Source of the DNA: Synechococcus sp. AG-670-B23
GTDB lineage: Bacteria > Cyanobacteriota > Cyanobacteriia > PCC-6307 > Cyanobiaceae
DNA length: 62,616 nt
Assembly (NCBI GenBank): GCA_003209165.1
Contig: QCSL01000008.1
Coordinates: forward strand, 1-62,616
Direction of reading: 5' to 3'
A program made the translations under genes and the position numbers. Under the pieces are notes generated by a model. That model was not told where the DNA came from. It did not search any database and saw only the letters and a program-made list of their open reading frames with translations. This document shows positions 33,401 to 42,513 of the stretch, in pieces. The stretch's first letter is position 1; every line of letters begins with the position of its first letter.

Positions 33401-34835
33401 GTTCAAAGGCCTGTTGGACGACGCTCTGCATTCCGCCGTCGCCCCAGTCCTGGTCCTGCTCGAAATAGCGCATGAAGCTGGTTCCGGCGATTCGGGTGAG
33501 CCATGCGGTCACCACCCCCTGGAGCACCTGACCCAGGACCAAGGTGGGCAAGCTCAAGCTCAGGCTGGTCCCGAGCAAGCTCATAGCACCTTTGACAATT
33601 CCCAACTTGCCCAGGGTCTGTCCAAGGGACAGGGCAAGATCCTTGGCGCGATCACGGGACATCTCGACCCCGTAAATCTTCGCCATCTCCAGGATCATCT
33701 GGGCATTCACCGCCGCGGTGCTCAATAGATCCACACCTGGCAGCGGGTTGGCAGCCACGATCCCTGCGACCATCCAGCTGTAGCGGTCGACGCACCGTTT
33801 AGCTTCCCGGGACCGCTGGTCGTTTAACAGGTCGCGCCCAAGGCTGTCGAGCGAGCGGCACTGCAGAAGGATGTTGTCGGCAATCAATTCCTCCCCCTCA
33901 GCGTGAAGCACGCTGGCGAGTCGCTGAAGCAGATCGCTCACGTCAGGCATTGGCTGCAGAGGGCGACGCCCGGGCTGAGGAATCGATTGAGGCGATGCAC
34001 TGCAGGCCAGCACATCAGCAGCATTTAGTTGTCCCTGGCAACGGGAGCGAAGCACCTGTAGGAGCCGTTTTTCCTCATCAACGCCGCGTAAATCCCGCTT
34101 GTTCAGCACCAAGAGAAGCCGTTTGCCGAGCCCGGCCAGGGATTTCACAACGGTGAATTCCGAGGCTCTGAGGTCCCCATCCACCACAACGATCAACAGG
34201 TCGGCACGAACAGCCCGACGACGGGCCGTTTCCTCCCGGCTGAGGCCCTCCTCGCCTGCTTCCAAAATTCCTGGAGTGTCCACGAGCTGAAGACCACGCT
34301 CCAAACCTTTCAAACGCAGGCGGTAGGCGCGGCTGGTTTTGGTCACGCCCATGGGTGCTCCCACATCGCCGACCATCTCATTGAGCAGGGCACGGATAAG
34401 CGACGTCTTGCCGCTGGATCCAGTACCAAAGACCACAACCACCAGATCTCCTCGCTTCAGCTCCTCGGCGACCCGATCGCGTTCTTTCTGAAGGCTGTGG
34501 CGGCTGATGTCATCCTCTATGCGCTCGATGAGACGATCCACGTGGCCGAGGCTGGTGGTGGCGGCATCCCGGCGGTTCTGGGGAGCTGCGCTGGGCTGAC
34601 GTTGGCGTTGGGCTGGGCGTGATTTCCAGCGTTTCCACAACGGCCAACCCACTTGCACCGCCACCGTGGACACCAGCACGAACCCCAGAAGCAGCACCGG
34701 AGTGAGCAGCCAGGGAGGCATGAAGTAACTCAAGTCCCATAGCAGGCTGCGGATGGTCTGAACGGCAACACCGACCAGCACTAGAGCCACAAAGGCAACG
34801 GCGAGACCGATCAACAACCTGGTTTGGCGTTTCAT
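33246..34835 (-). CDS. membrane-associated GTPase with DUF697-like domain
   Basis: Two N-terminal membrane spans (residues 5-30 and 38-65), then a GTPase domain: P-loop FGTGSSGKTSLIRAL (about 136), LVDTPGILEAG (G3), and VLNKRDL (G4). The C-terminal region with NPLPGVDLLSTAAVNAQMIL is typical of the DUF697 family linked to YcjF-like proteins. Length 529 aa. Likely a membrane or envelope stress GTPase; the exact role is unknown. Confidence 0.8.
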   Translation of the reverse strand: MKRQTRLLIGLAVAFVALVLVGVAVQTIRSLLWDLSYFMPPWLLTPVLLLGFVLVSTVAVQVGWPLWKRWKSRPAQRQRQPSAAPQNRRDAATTSLGHVDRLIERIEDDISRHSLQKERDRVAEELKRGDLVVVVFGTGSSGKTSLIRALLNEMVGDVGAPMGVTKTSRAYRLRLKGLERGLQLVDTPGILEAGEEGLSREETARRRAVRADLLIVVVDGDLRASEFTVVKSLAGLGKRLLLVLNKRDLRGVDEEKRLLQVLRSRCQGQLNAADVLACSASPQSIPQPGRRPLQPMPDVSDLLQRLASVLHAEGEELIADNILLQCRSLDSLGRDLLNDQRSREAKRCVDRYSWMVAGIVAANPLPGVDLLSTAAVNAQMILEMAKIYGVEMSRDRAKDLALSLGQTLGKLGIVKGAMSLLGTSLSLSLPTLVLGQVLQGVVTAWLTRIAGTSFMRYFEQDQDWGDGGMQSVVQQAFELNRREISLQRFLASAMRQVVEPLQKSAAGRLPPRPEPRQEGGASAPGHPER

Positions 34836-34869
34836 GCCTCCGTCACACCAGCCTCAGGGCAAGTTTGGG

Positions 34870-35346
34870 TCAGCCACGGCTTCTGTCATCCCGGCGTGTC
34901 ATGAGGTCGATGGCAAAGAACAGCACCGCCATATTTATTGCGACATCAGCGCCGTTGAAGATTGGGAAATCGATCGGTTCGAGCGCCAGAAAATCCACCA
35001 CATGACCAAGGCGCCACCGATCGAGCCCGTTGCCAAGGGTGCCGCCCAGAAGTGCCGCAGAAGCGAGGGCCTGCCAAAACGGTAGGACCCGTTCACGCCC
35101 GATCCACAGGATCAGCCCGATGCCCACCCCCAAGCTGAGCAGTCCAAGCAGGGGTGTGGAGTTCTGAAGCACGCTGAAGGCAGCGCCGGTGTTGTGCACC
35201 AATTGCAGCGAGAGCAGATTCGGCAGCAGGGGAAGTGATTGCCCCCCCTGCAACGCGCTGGAGGCCGCCGCCTTGCTCAACTGGTCAACCACCACGATGA
35301 ATTGGGCAATCAGCAGGGTGGAACGACGCGCAAGTGTTCTTTTCAT
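34870..35346 (-). CDS. lspA: prolipoprotein signal peptidase
   Basis: Cleaves signal peptides of lipoproteins after diacylglyceryl modification. Four membrane spans are visible. Catalytic Asp residues lie in GNGLDRWRLGHVVDF and IFNGADVAINMAV; VVDQLSKAAA and VHNTGAAFSVL are the other family blocks. ATG 35346 (MKRTLARRSTLLIA) overlaps the bioY stop by 4 bp. Length 158 aa is normal. Confidence 0.94.
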   Translation of the reverse strand: MKRTLARRSTLLIAQFIVVVDQLSKAAASSALQGGQSLPLLPNLLSLQLVHNTGAAFSVLQNSTPLLGLLSLGVGIGLILWIGRERVLPFWQALASAALLGGTLGNGLDRWRLGHVVDFLALEPIDFPIFNGADVAINMAVLFFAIDLMTRRDDRSRG

Positions 35347-35912
35347 GGCTCGATGATCAACAACCGGCGCAACACAACCGAGAGCAGTCCTGCACCGATG
35401 CAGAGCAGCATCTGAGCCGGTAGCGGACCGATGGAAAACTGCATCAGCAGCTCCAGTAACCCAAGAGCCCATCGCCCCAAGACCGCTCCGAGGGCGAGAT
35501 TGAGCACACCACAGATCTGGAGAACGAGCAGTCCTGCAAGGGCGCAAAGCGCTTGTCTGGGCAGATCATCCATTCCGTCCTGTTGCGCTAGTCGACCGGT
35601 GAGCCAGGCTGCGGGGATGAAGCCCGCCAAATAACCGAAACCAGGTTCGAGCACGTAGCTCAGCCCGCCACCGCCATGGAAGACCGGCAGACTGAAGAGC
35701 CCCAGGGTCAAATAGCCAACAGCGGCCATGACACCGGCACGCGGGCCACTGACCATGGCGGAGAGGAACAGCGCAGGAACCTGCCAGGTGACGGGCAGAG
35801 GAAGAATGATCGGTTCAGGAGCCGGCAAGAACAACGCAGCCGGTACGAGACCACCAATAAGGATGGCTAGCAGACCTGCCAGGGCACCACACCAGGAGGC
35901 GAGAGCCCTCAC
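35343..35912 (-). CDS. bioY: biotin transporter BioY
   Basis: The substrate-binding membrane subunit of an ECF-type biotin importer, 189 aa with about six spans. The family blocks GPRAGVMAAVGYLTLGLFSL and GGGGLSYVLEPGFGYLAGF are visible. No energising ATPase genes are next to it, as in other solitary BioY proteins. Coupled to lspA. Confidence 0.92.
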   Translation of the reverse strand: MRALASWCGALAGLLAILIGGLVPAALFLPAPEPIILPLPVTWQVPALFLSAMVSGPRAGVMAAVGYLTLGLFSLPVFHGGGGLSYVLEPGFGYLAGFIPAAWLTGRLAQQDGMDDLPRQALCALAGLLVLQICGVLNLALGAVLGRWALGLLELLMQFSIGPLPAQMLLCIGAGLLSVVLRRLLIIEP

Positions 35913-35968
35913 ATCAATCAGTCAACTCGGCCCATCCTGCTCGACAATGCAGATCCTGCCTAGTTCAG

Positions 35969-36196
35969 ATGACGGTATCTATTGGTGATCGCCTGCTCTT
36001 GAAGCAGCAGCTTCCTTTCCTGAAATCCGCTGATCCGATGCCAATGTTGCGTCCCCCTGATCTGGTGGCGGCCGGTGAAGTGGGTGAGGTGGTTGCGCTC
36101 CATCCGATGGACACGGTCGCCGTCCGCTTCCGTCGGGGCACGTTTCTAATTCCGCTCGACCGACTGGATGCTGCGGATGCTTCTGAGGCGGACTAA
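35969..36196 (+). CDS. sipA: regulatory protein SipA (NblS-interacting)
   Basis: A 75-residue beta-rich protein. The block LKSADPMPMLRPPDLVAAGE (about residues 18-37) and VAVRFRRGTFLIPLDRL are diagnostic of SipA, which binds the histidine kinase NblS and tunes light and nutrient stress responses. Its 3' end overlaps the convergent peptidase gene by 4 bp. Confidence 0.88.
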   Translation: MTVSIGDRLLLKQQLPFLKSADPMPMLRPPDLVAAGEVGEVVALHPMDTVAVRFRRGTFLIPLDRLDAADASEAD

Positions 36197-37449
36197 GCAG
36201 TGGCCCGGCGCTGCCAGCGCCGGGCAAGCTGCTCCAGTGCTCTGGATGTTCCGCACAGGCTGAGTCGCGGCTCGCTCAGCCAACGCTTTGCGGCCTGGCG
36301 CACATCCATCGGTGTCAGCCCCGCGAGAGCCTCCACACAGCGCTGGTCATGATCGTCGGGGAGCCCCTGTGACTTCAGCTGAACGCGTCTCTCCGCCCGT
36401 TGAGAGCAGGTCTGCAGGCCCTGGGCGAGCTGGCCGATGTACTTGGCCCGTGCAAGCTCGAGTGCGGCCTCACTGAGGGCTTGCTCCCGAAGCTCGTCCC
36501 AGATGTTTATTAGTAGGTCCAGGGCGAGCTCCGCTCGTTCCTCGACGCTGGACGCCATCAGCACGAACGGTGCTGGCCCAGCAAGAGCAGGGAAGTGTGC
36601 AGCTACGTCGTAGGCCACGCCATGGTCTTCACGCAGGCGTTGGAACAGCAGGCTCGACATGCCCACCCCCAGATGGCACTGCAACAGACGTAGCGCCAGT
36701 TCATCCGGGTGGCCATGCCCCAGCGTCGCCTGTCCCAGCATCAGCACTACCTGTTCGGTGTCCATCGGCTCCAGCTGAATCGTTTCGGTCCCGACCGCTT
36801 CGGCGTAAGGGCGGCGGCCAGAGGGATCCTTGCCGCACCCCCGTGGCCAGTCTCGAAAGTCTTCAATCGAACGCAACTTATCGATTATTTGCGGCGGGAC
36901 GCTCCCCACTAGGGCGAGAACGCTCGATGCCTTCGGTAGCCGTTCGGCTAGGGGCAGCAGGGTTTGTCGATCCAGATCAACAAGCTCTTCAGCGATGCCC
37001 ATAGGGTCGTGGCCGTAGCCACCACTGCCGTAGGTCAGCTGCCTCCATCCAGTAGTGGCGCAATGAAAGGGGTCCTCCCGTTGCCGTTGCAGGGCCTGAA
37101 TCGTGAGCGAGCGTTCGAGGGACACCTGTCCAGGCTCAAGAAGAGGGGACCGAACCATCTGCGCCAGCAGGGGCAGGAGCTGCCCTGCGTCTTCCACCGT
37201 GCAGCGCAGGCTCAGCACGAGCGCGTCCTCCTGCGCATCACAGCGCAGACCTGCTCCGCATCCCTCGACAAGGTCCGCCAGGTCCACATGGTTGTGTTGG
37301 CCGCAGCCTCGGCTAAGCAGGGATGCCAGTAGGTCATGGGCCCCTCGGGTCCCGGCAGGGTCGTCTGCGCTTCCGATAGGAAGCAGCAGTTTCGCGGCCA
37401 GAATTCCCGGGGTGGAAACCGGTTCGACCAGCAGTACGGGGTTGCTCAT
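36193..37449 (-). CDS. M16-family peptidase homologue, non-catalytic partner
   Basis: A 418-residue insulinase-fold protein from ATG 37449 ([13 protein letters not shown]). In place of the inverted zinc motif H-x-x-E-H the corresponding region reads GAHDLLASLLSRG, so it cannot bind zinc in the normal way. The C-terminal M16 domain (FQRLREDHGVAYDV) carries the conserved Arg/Tyr element. It overlaps the catalytic partner gene by 4 bp, giving a PqqF/MPP-like pair that probably acts as a heterodimer. Confidence 0.88.
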   Translation of the reverse strand: MSNPVLLVEPVSTPGILAAKLLLPIGSADDPAGTRGAHDLLASLLSRGCGQHNHVDLADLVEGCGAGLRCDAQEDALVLSLRCTVEDAGQLLPLLAQMVRSPLLEPGQVSLERSLTIQALQRQREDPFHCATTGWRQLTYGSGGYGHDPMGIAEELVDLDRQTLLPLAERLPKASSVLALVGSVPPQIIDKLRSIEDFRDWPRGCGKDPSGRRPYAEAVGTETIQLEPMDTEQVVLMLGQATLGHGHPDELALRLLQCHLGVGMSSLLFQRLREDHGVAYDVAAHFPALAGPAPFVLMASSVEERAELALDLLINIWDELREQALSEAALELARAKYIGQLAQGLQTCSQRAERRVQLKSQGLPDDHDQRCVEALAGLTPMDVRQAAKRWLSEPRLSLCGTSRALEQLARRWQRRATA

Positions 37450-38729
37450 CCGTTCTCCGTCTTGGCTTGGGCGGTCAGGACAAAAGCTTGTTCGGGTTGA
37501 AGCCTGGGAAACAGCTCTGAGCGCAGCCGCTCTGCCGTCCATGGCGGCAGGAAGGACAGGGGATAGAGCAGATCCTGTTGACGGCCCCAGAGGGTCTGGC
37601 TGGCGCTGAGTCCTGACACCTGACCCGTTGATTCCAATCCGTAGCGCAGGCCGTTGCTCACCAGTTGCTGGCCCCGTTTCAATTCCTGATCGCTAACGAG
37701 CTCGCGCGTCATGGCGCGCAGCTGCAAGTTCACTTCCTCTTCAACAGCGTCTAGATGCTCGTCCGGGCAGATCACCTCTAGCGTGATGAGGCTTCCCTGT
37801 TCCAGAACCGAGAGGTCCATCGACACACTTTCAACGATTTGAAGTTCCTCCCTCAAACGGTTGACGAGACGACTGCGTCGTCCTTCCCCTAGCAGAGTTG
37901 TGGCGAGATCAGCCGCCATTACCCCGCCCTGATCCTGGGCCTGGGGTGCTTCCCAGAGCATCAGCAGTCGGGCTGATTCCAGCCGGTCCACAGCAAAGCA
38001 CTGGCGTCCAGGGCGCACGTTCAGAGGGGTTGAAGGTGATGCCGGACATGAGGCATCCAGTAGTCCTGCTAGAGCCGAGGACCCCAGAGCACTGCGCAGC
38101 TCAGCAGATGCGGGCCCGGCCACCGCTAAACAACAATTTGAGCCGCGGTACTGCCGCTTGTGAAACGCTCGCATGGCCTCAGGAGTCATGGCCTTAAGGC
38201 TGCGGGGCGTTCCCAAGATGGGCCGGCCATACGGATGTTGCTCACAGCCCTTGCTCAGCAGCAGTTGCACCACTTGCTCGTTGGGTTGATCGGCGTATTG
38301 GGCGATCTCCTCGAGAACAACACCCCGTTCCGTGTTGAACCCGTCTAGATCGAGGCTCGGCAACAGCACCAGTTCCAGCAATAGATCCAACGCTTCGCGG
38401 GCTCGATCCGGTGGTGTCAATACGTGGAAGTGAACGTCGTCAAATCCTGTGGCTGCATTGCTGCTGCCTCCCAGGGCTTCGATGGCCTCGTCGAAAGCTC
38501 CTGCGGCCAGACTTTGACTTCCTTTAAACACCATGTGCTCAAGGAAATGGGCCATGCCCTCTTCCCCTGGCTGCTCACTGGCACTGCCTGCGCGGCACCA
38601 GAGATCAAGACACGTCAGGGGTGCATCCGGCATGTCCGCCGTCACGCAGCGCACTCCGTTGAGGAGGGTCCAATGGTCCAGTGGGGGAGCGGAGAACGGA
38701 AGGTTCAGAACTGCGTGGCAAAGTTCCAT
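37446..38729 (-). CDS. M16-family zinc peptidase, catalytic subunit
   Basis: A 427-residue insulinase/MPP-type peptidase. The inverted zinc motif is intact as [14 protein letters not shown] (about residues 58-71), with the downstream Glu in [16 protein letters not shown]. It likely forms a clamshell dimer with the coupled downstream protein and degrades peptides. Divergent from pcyA with only a few base pairs between starts. Confidence 0.92.
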   Translation of the reverse strand: MELCHAVLNLPFSAPPLDHWTLLNGVRCVTADMPDAPLTCLDLWCRAGSASEQPGEEGMAHFLEHMVFKGSQSLAAGAFDEAIEALGGSSNAATGFDDVHFHVLTPPDRAREALDLLLELVLLPSLDLDGFNTERGVVLEEIAQYADQPNEQVVQLLLSKGCEQHPYGRPILGTPRSLKAMTPEAMRAFHKRQYRGSNCCLAVAGPASAELRSALGSSALAGLLDASCPASPSTPLNVRPGRQCFAVDRLESARLLMLWEAPQAQDQGGVMAADLATTLLGEGRRSRLVNRLREELQIVESVSMDLSVLEQGSLITLEVICPDEHLDAVEEEVNLQLRAMTRELVSDQELKRGQQLVSNGLRYGLESTGQVSGLSASQTLWGRQQDLLYPLSFLPPWTAERLRSELFPRLQPEQAFVLTAQAKTENG

Positions 38730-38747
38730 TCTGTGCCTGCTCCTCCG

Positions 38748-39491
38748 ATGCAGCCCAAGCCGCTGGCGACACCGTCAGGACAGCATCCCCTCGTGCAGGC
38801 CTTGGCGGCGTCGATCCGTAGTGCTTGGGCGGGTTTGCCCGGATTGGAGATCCTTCCCTGCGATGACGATTTGCGCTTCATCCAGGGGCAACTCGATGGC
38901 GAAGGCTTATCGATCGGGAATGAGCTCTTTCGTTGCGTCGGCCTTCGCAAACTGCATCTCGAAGTCGCGCGACTCGGCAATGGACTTCAAATCCTCCACA
39001 GCGTCTGGTTTCCTAATCCGCACTACGACCTGCCGATCTTCGGAGCCGACATCGTGGCAGGACCTGCGGGCATCTCCGCTGCGATTGTCGATCTGTCTCC
39101 CACCTCCGATGCCTTACCTGAGCGTCTGATGAACCGGCTTGACGCGAAGCCCTGGCCGGCGTTCCGTCAGGTTCGGGACCTGCCGGCCTGGGGTTCAGCC
39201 ATCTTTTCCAACAAGGTGTGCTTCATCCGACCCGATGGTGCTGACGAGGAAGCGGCCTTCCAGGAGCTGGTAAGCCACTACCTGCAGGTGATGGCCACCA
39301 GCGTGATTGAAGCGACTCCCGAACCGTCGACTGCTCTCACTACAGTCCGTCGTTACCAGGGGCAGCTGAACTATTGCCTACAGCAGAAACGCAACGACAA
39401 GACCCGCCGCGTGCTCGAGAAGGCCTTCGATTCCGCCTGGGCCGATCGATACATCGACATGCTTCTGTTCGACAACCCACCAGAACTGTGA
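38748..39491 (+). CDS. pcyA: phycocyanobilin:ferredoxin oxidoreductase
   Basis: Reduces biliverdin IX-alpha by four electrons to phycocyanobilin, the phycobilisome chromophore. The FDBR family blocks are clear: [20 protein letters not shown] (containing substrate-contacting residues) and [20 protein letters not shown] near the C-terminus. From ATG 38748 the protein has 247 aa; a GTG at 38733 is a second possible start, and far-upstream extension would run across the divergent peptidase gene. It leads a coupled set with the exporter genes. Confidence 0.92.
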   Translation: MQPKPLATPSGQHPLVQALAASIRSAWAGLPGLEILPCDDDLRFIQGQLDGEGLSIGNELFRCVGLRKLHLEVARLGNGLQILHSVWFPNPHYDLPIFGADIVAGPAGISAAIVDLSPTSDALPERLMNRLDAKPWPAFRQVRDLPAWGSAIFSNKVCFIRPDGADEEAAFQELVSHYLQVMATSVIEATPEPSTALTTVRRYQGQLNYCLQQKRNDKTRRVLEKAFDSAWADRYIDMLLFDNPPEL

Positions 39492-40387
39492 TGACCCCCA
39501 AGCGCTGGTCAGTTCTGGCTGGAAGTTTGGTCATCGCGGTTGTCGGCGGCTGGTTGCTTCGGCCCACGCCCGCCCCCCAGCCCGTTGAACCAGCGCCCCC
39601 CCGCACGATTCGTCCTGAAGCAGTCGCTGCTCTGGGGCAGCTGGAGCCCGCTGGGGAAATCCGCAGTTTGGCGGCCCCCAATGCGGGGATGGCGGGGACG
39701 CCGAGGGTGGCTGCGCTCAAGGTGAATCAGGGTGATCTGATCAAGCGGGGCCAGGTGTTGGCGTCCTTTGATCACCGTGAAGGCCTCCTCGCCGATCTTG
39801 AACGTGTTGACGCGGAGCTGCGCAGCCTGGACCAGGAGATTCGGCTGCAGACGATTGAGGTGGAGCGCTTCTCCAAAGCTGCGGATTGGGGTGCTGCCGA
39901 GTTGGTTCTAGTAGACAACAAGCGTGAAGAACTGGTGCGCCTCCAGGGAAGGCGAGATCAGGCCCAGGCCGAGCGCAAAGGGCTCAAGGCAGATCTCGCC
40001 TTGAGCCAGCTGATCTCTCCACTTGATGGGGTCGTGCTCAAGCTGCACGCCCGTGAAGGAGAGCGCCCGGGTGCAGATGGGGTGATGGATGTTGGGGCCA
40101 ACCAGGCCATGCAGGCCAGTATCGAGGTCTATGAATCCGACATCGCTCGGATCAGCCACGACCAGTCCGTTCGCCTCACCAGTGAAAACGGTGGTTTCCG
40201 CGGAGAACTTGTCGGGCGTGTCCTGCGCATCAGCCCGCAGGTCGAACAACGGTCCGTTCTCTCTACTGATCCCACCGGCGATGCGGATGCCCGAGTTGTC
40301 GTGGTTGATGTGGCGCTCACCCCCGAAGATGCCGCCAAAGTCAGCCGTCTGGCTGGTTTGAAGGTGATCGCACGCTTTGATCCATGA
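39491..40387 (+). CDS. DevB-type membrane fusion protein
   Basis: Periplasmic adaptor of an ABC exporter, 298 aa. It has one N-terminal membrane anchor (SVLAGSLVIAVVGGWLL), paired lipoyl/beta-barrel halves (VNQGDLIKRGQVLASFDHRE) and a coiled-coil hairpin between them. ATG 39491 shares a base with the pcyA stop. DevB-type proteins serve glycolipid or other exports; the substrate here is unknown. Confidence 0.87.
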   Translation: MTPKRWSVLAGSLVIAVVGGWLLRPTPAPQPVEPAPPRTIRPEAVAALGQLEPAGEIRSLAAPNAGMAGTPRVAALKVNQGDLIKRGQVLASFDHREGLLADLERVDAELRSLDQEIRLQTIEVERFSKAADWGAAELVLVDNKREELVRLQGRRDQAQAERKGLKADLALSQLISPLDGVVLKLHAREGERPGADGVMDVGANQAMQASIEVYESDIARISHDQSVRLTSENGGFRGELVGRVLRISPQVEQRSVLSTDPTGDADARVVVVDVALTPEDAAKVSRLAGLKVIARFDP

Positions 40388-41553
40388 ATCGGTTCTGGCG
40401 GGGCCGTCGGATTCCACTGTCTTGGCTGCTGCTGACGCGCCAGCCCGTTCGCTTGCTGGTGGCGCTCGCTGGCATCAGCTTCGCGGGAATCCTGATGTTC
40501 ATGCAGCTCGGATTTCGTGATGGTCTCTTCGATGCGAGCGTCACGGTGCACCGTCTGTTCGATGCCGATGTTGTTCTGATTAGTCCCCGTTCCGCCAGCT
40601 CCGTGCGCATGGCGGGATTTCCGAGGCGGCGGCTGGTCCAGACCCTGGCCGATCCAGACGTAGAGGGTGTGACTCCGGTGCATTGGGGGCTGATGCTCTG
40701 GCGGAACCCTGAAACGCGCCGCAACAGAGCGATCCTGGCGTTGGGCTTCAATCCCGACGATCCTTTTTTTGTCGATCCCACTCTCGCTGAGAAAACCGAC
40801 GTTCTTAAACAGAAAGGCCGGATCCTGTTTGATCAGCTGTCCCGACCTGAATTCGGACCCATTGCCGATTGGTATCGCGATGGCCGGGTGGTGGAAACCG
40901 AGATCGCCGGCAACCGTGTTCGGGTTGCGGGTTTGGTGAGTCTGGGCACCAGCTTCGGGGCCGACGGCAACCTGCTCACAAGCACCGAGACTTTCCTCGA
41001 TCTTCTGCCTCAGAAGCCGCCCGGGGCGATCGAAGTGGGTCTGGTGCGGTTGACGCCAGGAGCGGATCCAGAGCAGGTGGTGTCTCGTTTGCGCAAGCGA
41101 CTGCCCAAGGATGTTTCGGTGCTGACTAAGCAGGGCTTCATCGATTTCGAGCAGAACTACTGGAAGAGCAGCACCTCAATCGGTTTCATCTTCACCCTTG
41201 GCGCAGCCATGGGCTTCGTTGTCGGTTGCGTGATCGTTTATCAGGTGCTGTACACCGATGTGAGTGATCATCTACCGGAGTACGCCACCTTGATGGCGAT
41301 GGGCTATCGCCTCAGCAATCTGTTGGGGGTGGTGGTCCGTGAGGGCTTCTATCTGGCGGCGATGGGTTATGTCCCCGCCTACCTGGCAGGTCAGGGTTTG
41401 TACTGGTTCGTTCGTGATGCCACCAAGCTGCCCGTGGGTATGGATCTTTCGCGGGCGCTCACCGTGATGGTGATGATTCTGGTCATGTGCATGTTGTCGT
41501 CGCTCCTTGCCATGCGTCGTCTTATCGATGCCGACCCAGCAGAGATCTTCTGA
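40384..41553 (+). CDS. DevC-type ABC exporter permease
   Basis: A FtsX-fold permease of 389 aa with an N-terminal span (LLVALAGISFAGILMFMQLG), a large periplasmic domain and three C-terminal spans (FIFTLGAAMGFVVGCVIVYQ onward). The FMQLGFRDGLFDA segment is typical for DevC. It overlaps the fusion protein stop by 4 bp and the ATPase start by 1 bp. Confidence 0.9.
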   Translation: MNRFWRGRRIPLSWLLLTRQPVRLLVALAGISFAGILMFMQLGFRDGLFDASVTVHRLFDADVVLISPRSASSVRMAGFPRRRLVQTLADPDVEGVTPVHWGLMLWRNPETRRNRAILALGFNPDDPFFVDPTLAEKTDVLKQKGRILFDQLSRPEFGPIADWYRDGRVVETEIAGNRVRVAGLVSLGTSFGADGNLLTSTETFLDLLPQKPPGAIEVGLVRLTPGADPEQVVSRLRKRLPKDVSVLTKQGFIDFEQNYWKSSTSIGFIFTLGAAMGFVVGCVIVYQVLYTDVSDHLPEYATLMAMGYRLSNLLGVVVREGFYLAAMGYVPAYLAGQGLYWFVRDATKLPVGMDLSRALTVMVMILVMCMLSSLLAMRRLIDADPAEIF

Positions 41554-42233
41554 TGACAGCTGTCGTTGTCGACAAGCTCTTCCATGCCTTCGGCCAAGGG
41601 GAGATGCGCCGTGAGGTTCTTCAGAACATCAGCTTCACCATCGAGCCTGGCGAAGTGGTTTTGCTGACAGGTCCCTCAGGATGTGGCAAGACAACGCTGC
41701 TGACTTTGATCGGCGCCTTGCGGACGGTTCAGCAGGGTCAGGTGTCGGTGCTCGGTCAATCCCTCCAAGGCGCCGGCCGCCGTCGCCGCCAACAGGTGCG
41801 CCGGCGCATTGGAATGATTTTTCAGGGTCACAACCTTCTGCGCTGCCTCACCGCTGAACAGAACGTGCAGATGGGAGCCGACCTTTTGCCCGATCTCAGT
41901 TACAGGTCTCGCCGGGATGAAGCCCGTCAGTGGTTGCGTGCCGTGGGTTTGGAAGACCATATGGGTAAAGTCCCGCAGGACTTGTCCGGAGGGCAGAAGC
42001 AACGGGTCGCCATTGCCCGTGCCCTTGCGGCAAACCCGCGGCTGCTGCTCGCGGATGAACCCACCGCTGCCCTGGACAGCCGCACGGGCCGTGAGGTGGT
42101 GGAGCTGCTTCGTCGACTGGCCCGCGAACAGTCCTGCGCTGTGCTGATGGTGACCCACGATCCGCGCATCGATGATGTCGCCGATCGCTTGCTCCAGATG
42201 GAAGATGGAAGACTAATGAACGCGGTTCAGTAA
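41553..42233 (+). CDS. DevA-type ABC exporter ATPase
   Basis: A 226-residue ABC ATPase. Walker A is LTGPSGCGKTTLLTL (about residue 35), the signature LSGGQKQRVAIARALA (about 140), Walker B LLLADEPTAALDS and the switch His in MVTHDPRID. Its order after the fusion protein and permease completes a MacB/DevBCA-like exporter. ATG 41553 is preferred; upstream residues in frame lie within the permease gene. Confidence 0.92.
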   Translation: MTAVVVDKLFHAFGQGEMRREVLQNISFTIEPGEVVLLTGPSGCGKTTLLTLIGALRTVQQGQVSVLGQSLQGAGRRRRQQVRRRIGMIFQGHNLLRCLTAEQNVQMGADLLPDLSYRSRRDEARQWLRAVGLEDHMGKVPQDLSGGQKQRVAIARALAANPRLLLADEPTAALDSRTGREVVELLRRLAREQSCAVLMVTHDPRIDDVADRLLQMEDGRLMNAVQ

Positions 42234-42266
42234 GATGAAAGATGACATCAGAGCCCGCATTTCCGC

Positions 42267-42422
42267 ATGGCCAAGCGCAGAAACCTGAAGAAAGAAAAGC
42301 AGGAGCGGAACCGCGCATACGCGCGCAAGTTCAAGAAGCGCAAGATGCGGAACGATGGCCGCGGTGAAGGCGCCGGCAATGGTGTGACCGGCACCGCCAA
42401 CAACGGCGGTGCCGCCGACTGA
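42267..42422 (+). CDS. small very basic protein (51 aa)
   Basis: Starts MAKRRNLKKEKQERNRAYAR, continues with FKKRKMRN and ends in a Gly/Asn-rich tail. The charge suggests RNA or ribosome binding. It lies 33 bp after the exporter ATPase and is followed by a strong terminator. I have seen similar small basic proteins in marine Synechococcus but cannot name a family. Confidence 0.7.
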   Translation: MAKRRNLKKEKQERNRAYARKFKKRKMRNDGRGEGAGNGVTGTANNGGAAD

Positions 42423-42445
42423 TCAGCGGATCAATTCCCTCTTAC

Positions 42446-42473
42446 AAAAGGGGCCCTTGGGGCCCCTTTTTTG
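42446..42473 (+). terminator. intrinsic terminator
   Basis: AAAAGGGGCCC and GGGGCCCCTTTT form a strong GC stem with a short loop, followed by TTTTTTG and more T residues. It ends the pcyA/exporter/basic-protein transcript. Confidence 0.85.
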
Positions 42474-42513
42474 TTTTTCGTAGGGTGGGTCTCCTTTTGC
42501 ATCGGCCGTCGCG

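Noticed and set aside
42446-42473. Attachment site or mobile repeat
   Set aside because: It is an ordinary GC stem with a T-tract placed at the end of a transcript, so a terminator explains it fully.
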